Shown here: positions 21,363 to 24,618 of the stretch, piece by piece | Position numbering within the stretch: the first letter of the stretch is position 1 | How the letters are laid out: each line of letters starts with the position of its first letter | NCBI GenBank assembly: GCA_900549885.1 | Contig: URQA01000024.1 | Coordinates: 1 to 24,618 of the forward strand | From: an uncultured Eubacteriales bacterium | GTDB lineage: Bacteria; Bacillota; Clostridia; Oscillospirales; Oscillospiraceae | Direction: 5' to 3' | Length of the DNA: 24,618 nucleotides | The notes under the pieces: model-generated | What the model saw: the letters and a program-made list of their open reading frames with translations, nothing else | Told to the model about the DNA's origin: nothing | The model's database searches: none | Made by a program: the position numbers and the translations under genes

Positions 21363-22091
21363 ATGGAAAATATCCTTGAAATCAGAGATATGGTGGTGGA
21401 TTACGGAATTATCCGTGCCCTAAAAGGAGTTTCCCTGGATATTCCGAAGGGCAAGATTGTGGTTATCCTGGGCGCCAACGGCGCTGGAAAGACCACTACC
21501 ATGCACGCCATTTCCGGGGTGACAAAAGCCGCTTCCGGTCAAATCCTCTTTGAAGGGGAAGAAATCCGCAACAAGCAGCCCTATGTCATCGCCAAGCATG
21601 GAATCAGCCAGTCTCCGGAAGGACGGCTGATTCTCAGCGGCCTGACCGTGGAGGAGAACCTTCGCATCGGAGGGTATATCCTCAAATCCAGGGCCCAGAT
21701 GAATCGAAATTTTGAGCAGGTATACGACTTGTTCCCCGTGCTGAAAGAGCGGCGCAACCAGCAAGCTACCACCCTGTCCGGCGGCGAACAGCAGATGCTG
21801 GCCATCGGCCGGGCATTGATGATGAATCCCAAGCTGCTGTTGCTGGACGAGCCCTCCTTGGGCCTGGCGCCGTTGATCGTCAAAAGCATCTTCCAGACGG
21901 TTAAGCGCATTGCGGAAGAGGGAGTCACCATCCTTATGGTGGAGCAGAACGCCCGGCAGTCCCTGCTCATTGCCGACTACGCCTATGTGCTGGAACTGGG
22001 GGAGGTGAAATCGCAGGGAACCGCCCAAGAGCTGCTGCAGGACGAGGCGCTGATCAGCGCATACTTGGGCAAAAAGCGGGACAAGAAATAA
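21363..22091 (+). CDS. livF: Branched-chain amino acid-type ABC transporter ATPase (LivF-like)
   Basis: A 242-residue ABC ATPase of normal LivF length: Walker A GANGAGKT at 37-44, Q-loop ISQSPEGR, signature LSGGEQQ at 138-144, Walker B LLLLDEPSLGLAP, and a VEQN H-loop variant typical of LivF (Gln-Asn after Glu). It would form the ATPase heterodimer with the extended LivG-like protein. The start at 21363 follows GAGGTGAGG, 13 bases after the LivG stop. Downstream there is a 157-base gap with phased repeats before the binding-protein gene. Confidence 0.94.
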   Translation: MENILEIRDMVVDYGIIRALKGVSLDIPKGKIVVILGANGAGKTTTMHAISGVTKAASGQILFEGEEIRNKQPYVIAKHGISQSPEGRLILSGLTVEENLRIGGYILKSRAQMNRNFEQVYDLFPVLKERRNQQATTLSGGEQQMLAIGRALMMNPKLLLLDEPSLGLAPLIVKSIFQTVKRIAEEGVTILMVEQNARQSLLIADYAYVLELGEVKSQGTAQELLQDEALISAYLGKKRDKK

Positions 22092-22127
22092 ACGCGCATC
22101 TAATGTATCAAAACAAACAGCAGTATA

Positions 22128-22144
22128 TTCCGCCCCAGGCGGAA
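22128..22144 (+). other. Small hairpin between livF and the binding-protein gene
   Basis: TTCCGCC (22128-22134) and GGCGGAA (22138-22144) form a 7-bp hairpin with a CCA loop. No T-run follows, so it is not a classical terminator. It may act as a processing or stability barrier that allows a different level of binding protein (inference). Confidence 0.35.
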
Positions 22145-22158
22145 CACACAGAAGCCGC

Positions 22159-22206
22159 ACGCATCGAAACGCATTCACACGCATCAACGCATCTATACGC
22201 ATCGTC
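22159..22206. repeat. Five phased ACGCAT(C/T) repeats upstream of the binding-protein gene
   Basis: ACGCAT begins at 22159, 22169, 22179, 22187 and 22197, giving spacings of 10, 10, 8 and 10 bases, close to one DNA helical turn. Four of the five continue with C. They end 42 bases before the ATG of the binding protein. Regular helical phasing suggests a protein-binding array or a slippage-generated repeat; no known family is implied. Confidence 0.7.
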
Positions 22207-22248
22207 CCATCTTTGGGAAAACCAAATTAAACATAAGGAGACTGTACC

Positions 22249-23592
22249 ATGAAAAAGAAAAGATTGCTCAGTATGCTTCTGGCAGCAACGCTTCTCTTTT
22301 CCCTGACCGCTTGCGCACGCACGGATAACGGGGAGGAACCCTCTGATGAGCAGCCCAGCCAGGGCACTACCAGTCAGGCACCCGCAGATCCCATGGAGGT
22401 CAGCCAGGGTGTCACGGATGACACCATCAAGATCGGCACAATTTCTCTGGTCAGCGGTGCTTTTGCCTACATCGGCCAGCCCGCTTACGACGGACTGCGG
22501 GCTTGCATCGAGCGGTTCAACGCCCAGGGCGGTGTCCAAGGCAGGAAGCTGGAGATTGTGGCCTATGACGACCAGTATGACGCGGCCACTGGCAAGGCCA
22601 TCGTGGAGCGCATGGTGGAGCAGGACCAGGTGTTTGCCCTAGTCGGTCTCGGTGGCAACATCGTGGAAACCAGTTTGGACTACCTCAAGGAGAAGGGGAT
22701 CCCTGTGATCAACATCTCATCTGGTCTGGATAGTGTGTATGCGGAAAATGATCCCTCGAGCAATATTTTCCAGATCCAGCCCGCCAACATGACCGATGCC
22801 CGTAACCTGATTGCCCGTGTGCTGCACGAGTCCATCTTTGGTCCCAACAAGGATGAGAAGCTGCCCGCCGACGCCAAGATCGCCGTGGTGCACGGCACCG
22901 ACTCCGCCAGCATGAGCAGCCTGGAGCACCTCAAGGAGATCGCTGAGGAAGAGGGCGCTACTGATCGCCTGGTCATCCAGGCCGTCACCCAGGACACTTA
23001 TGCCACCGCCATCCAGCAGTTCAAGAATGAGAACTGTCAGGTGGTCATCTTCATGGGCGTGGACTCCACCACTTGGATCTCCGCCATGGATGATGCCCAG
23101 TACGAGGTGCCCGTGGTGTTCTCCTATGGCGCTTCCACTATCCAGTCCTTCGTACCCGACACCTACAAGGCCACCCGGCCCTGCTATGCCACTATCTGGG
23201 GTGATTACTCTGGCGAGGCGGGACAGGCTATGCTGGACGACATGGTGGATGCCCTGTCTTACTTGGATGATATTGACGAGGCCACCCGCGCCTCTTACCG
23301 GGACAACAACTACTGCGTAGCCGGTTACGCTTATGGCATGGCAGTGGTTCAGGCGTTCCAGCGCTACAACGATCACGAAGGAGAGTACGGCCTGAACTGG
23401 AACGACTTTATCAAGGTCATGGAATTGGAGCCCTTCCAGTTCGGCGCGGTAGAGTACGACTACATGAACGGGAAGCGCATGGGCATCGACACCATGGCAT
23501 TCGTGGAATATGTAGGCGACCCCGCCACTGGCGAGGAGGAGATGATTTCCCTGCGGCCCTTTGAGACTGTGGAAGAGATCTTGGCCAAGTAA
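22249..23592 (+). CDS. Liv-type substrate-binding lipoprotein
   Basis: A 447-residue extracellular binding protein of the type-I periplasmic-binding (LivK/Peripla_BP_6) family. The signal peptide ends in a lipobox LTAC with the lipidated Cys22; a Ser/Gln/Glu/Pro-rich linker then leads to the two-lobed domain. That domain starts DDTIKIGTISLVSGAFAYIGQPAYDGLRA, and the IEVVAYDD-like strand (LEIVAYDDQYDA) and INISSGLDSVYAEN follow. It is longer than E. coli LivK (about 370), largely through the linker and loops. It delivers the ligand to the LivHMGF-like membrane complex encoded just upstream. Sigma-54 control and the BKACE/esterase neighbours suggest an organic acid or ester ligand rather than leucine (inference). 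The start follows CATAAGGAG. A terminator follows the gene. Confidence 0.93.
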   Translation: MKKKRLLSMLLAATLLFSLTACARTDNGEEPSDEQPSQGTTSQAPADPMEVSQGVTDDTIKIGTISLVSGAFAYIGQPAYDGLRACIERFNAQGGVQGRKLEIVAYDDQYDAATGKAIVERMVEQDQVFALVGLGGNIVETSLDYLKEKGIPVINISSGLDSVYAENDPSSNIFQIQPANMTDARNLIARVLHESIFGPNKDEKLPADAKIAVVHGTDSASMSSLEHLKEIAEEEGATDRLVIQAVTQDTYATAIQQFKNENCQVVIFMGVDSTTWISAMDDAQYEVPVVFSYGASTIQSFVPDTYKATRPCYATIWGDYSGEAGQAMLDDMVDALSYLDDIDEATRASYRDNNYCVAGYAYGMAVVQAFQRYNDHEGEYGLNWNDFIKVMELEPFQFGAVEYDYMNGKRMGIDTMAFVEYVGDPATGEEEMISLRPFETVEEILAK

Positions 23593-23607
23593 CTCTATGC
23601 AAGCGGG

Positions 23608-23648
23608 CCTCGGCAGACCCTTGGTCTGCCGGGGTCCTTGCCCTTTTT
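23608..23648 (+). terminator. Rho-independent terminator after the binding-protein gene
   Basis: A 12-bp stem (23608-23619 with 23623-23634, one T-G wobble, loop CTT) is followed after a short C-containing spacer by CTTTTT. It ends the Liv operon. The T-tract is weaker and further away than in the other terminators of this window. Confidence 0.7.
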
Positions 23649-23666
23649 GGGGAATAGGTGTATCCT
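23638..23666 (+). promoter_or_regulatory. Possible sigma-A promoter of esterase 3
   Basis: TTGCCC (23638-23643) and TATCCT (23661-23666) are separated by 17 bases and lie 52 bases before the ATG of esterase 3. Both boxes match the consensus only partly. No sigma-54 element was seen in this gap, unlike the other operons. Confidence 0.3.
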
Positions 23667-23718
23667 GAACCCAATGGAACACCGCACAATTAGTAGCGAC
23701 GATAAGGGAGGCAGTGCC

Positions 23719-24618
23719 ATGACAACATTTGTAAATACCCCCTTTGGCGCCCTGGAAGGGACCGAACAGGATGGGGTATACCGCTTTTTGGGAGTTCCGT
23801 TTGCGGAAAAGCCCCTGGGAGAGTTGAGATTTCGGGCGCCCCAAATGGTACGACCCTGGACTGAAACTCGCCAGGCTACTGGCTATGAGAAGGACCCTAT
23901 GCAGGCCAACCTCGTCCTGGGACCGGAGCATTATAGCGAAGACTGCCTGTACCTCAATCTTTGGGTGCCAGAAACGACAGCGAAAAAGTTGCCTGTGATG
24001 GTGTGGGTCCCCGGCGGAGCTTTTGCCACCGGGGGCAGCGGCGCTGTGGACCCGGAGGGTCCCAGCATCTATGACTGCCAGCAGTTGGCGAAGGACGGCG
24101 GCTGTATTGTGGTCTCCATCAGCTACCGTCTGAACGTATTTGGATTTTTGAATTTGTCTCAGTTCAGCTCCCGATTTGATGACAACATTGGCATGAGGGA
24201 CATCATTATGGCCCTGCGCTGGGTGCAGGAAGCCATTGCCAGCTTTGGCGGGGACCCGGAGAACGTCACGTTAGTAGGGGAATCCGCCGGAGGCGAGGCC
24301 ATCTCGGCCCTGCTGCTCATCGACGAGGCCAAGCCCTATTTTCACAAGGCCATCATCGAAAGCAATTGCTTTGGTTCTTTTTACACCCAAGAAGAAGAGC
24401 GGGAGATCTGTGAGCTCTATCTGCAATATGCAGGGCTGACAGCAGATAAGGCGGAGGGGCTGCTTACGCTGCCCTATGAGAAACTCATTGAGGCTGGACG
24501 GGCGCTGGATGCCTATGTGGCGGAGCACTATACCGGCCGTTGCTCTTTCTGTCCGGTGGTGGATGGGACATTCCTGCGGGATTTTCCCACCCTGGCGGCT
24601 TTCTCCGGCCTGGACAAG
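23719..24618 (+). CDS. Type-B carboxylesterase, N-terminal 300 residues (esterase 3), truncated by window end
   Basis: An open frame from the ATG at 23719 (GGGAGGCAG upstream) to the last base encodes the first 300 residues of a carboxylesterase type-B/PnbA-family enzyme. It has YRFLGVPFAEKPLGELRFRAP, the SEDCLYLNLW signature and the nucleophile elbow GESAGGEA. There is no signal peptide, so it should be cytoplasmic. It is a more typical PnbA-like branch than esterases 1 and 2, lacking their RYA-x-AERWEQ region. The usual oxyanion motif HGGAF appears here as PGGAF, so the His is replaced by Pro. It lies after the Liv operon terminator and has no visible sigma-54 promoter, so its membership of the regulon is uncertain. 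Confidence 0.93.
   Translation, partial: MTTFVNTPFGALEGTEQDGVYRFLGVPFAEKPLGELRFRAPQMVRPWTETRQATGYEKDPMQANLVLGPEHYSEDCLYLNLWVPETTAKKLPVMVWVPGGAFATGGSGAVDPEGPSIYDCQQLAKDGGCIVVSISYRLNVFGFLNLSQFSSRFDDNIGMRDIIMALRWVQEAIASFGGDPENVTLVGESAGGEAISALLLIDEAKPYFHKAIIESNCFGSFYTQEEEREICELYLQYAGLTADKAEGLLTLPYEKLIEAGRALDAYVAEHYTGRCSFCPVVDGTFLRDFPTLAAFSGLDK

Noticed and set aside
1062..24618. Carnitine or acylcarnitine degradation (esterase, dehydrogenase, BKACE-type dehydrocarnitine cleavage)
   Set aside because: An attractive analogy, but the dehydrogenases are KPR and SDR family, not the known carnitine dehydrogenase family. No betainyl-CoA thioesterase or betaine-type transporter is seen, and carnitine would not explain the mannosidase.
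1..24618. CRISPR arrays, tRNA genes, insertion sequences, prophage genes
   Set aside because: Read-through of both strands showed no spaced identical repeats, transposase or integrase motifs, or tRNA-like cloverleaf; the only long direct repeat is inside esterase 2.

Overview
The window looks like chromosomal DNA of a Gram-positive anaerobe of the Clostridia, most likely an Oscillospiraceae-type gut bacterium. This is inferred from the moderately high GC content, strong AGGAGG-type ribosome binding sites, lipoproteins with lipoboxes, and the set of fermentation enzymes. No rRNA, tRNA, insertion sequence, phage gene or CRISPR array was seen.

Layout, left to right. (1) 1-509: the end of an oligopeptide-type ABC ATPase, closed by a bidirectional terminator. 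(2) 658-1910, minus strand: a MaoC-type hydratase and a beta-keto acid cleavage enzyme (BKACE 1). (3) 2093-3529, minus strand: a PAS/AAA+/HTH sigma-54 activator (regulator 1). (4) 3678-9413, plus strand: a ketopantoate-reductase-like dehydrogenase (KPR 1), a cytoplasmic type-B carboxylesterase, a D-lyxose/D-mannose isomerase and a GH2 beta-mannosidase. (5) 9476-13576, minus strand, transcribed right to left: KPR 2, an SDR, BKACE 2 and a family-I CoA-transferase. (6) 13818-15254: a second sigma-54 activator (regulator 2). (7) 15431-17653: a lipoprotein carboxylesterase paralogous to the first, with two near-identical C-terminal repeats. (8) 17973-23592: a complete Liv-type ABC transporter (two permeases, two ATPases, one lipoprotein binding protein). 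(9) 23719 to the end: a third, truncated, type-B carboxylesterase.

The unifying feature is sigma-54 control. I read five -24/-12 elements with identical GG-N10-GC spacing. They lie in front of BKACE 1, KPR 1, KPR 2, the lipoprotein esterase and the Liv operon. Both regulators carry the GAFTGA loop needed to activate sigma-54 polymerase, and both appear to be made from sigma-A-type promoters. The window therefore reads as one self-contained regulon built from two paralogous modules (regulator + KPR + BKACE + esterase).

Proposed working model (inference): surface and cytoplasmic esterases, with a beta-mannosidase for glycosylated forms, release a hydroxy acid. The Liv transporter imports the substrate. 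The NAD-type KPR dehydrogenases and/or the SDR make a beta-keto acid. BKACE and acetyl-CoA convert this to an acyl-CoA plus acetoacetate. The CoA-transferase, SDR and MaoC hydratase could then take acetoacetate to crotonyl-CoA and butyrate. The true substrate cannot be read from the sequence.
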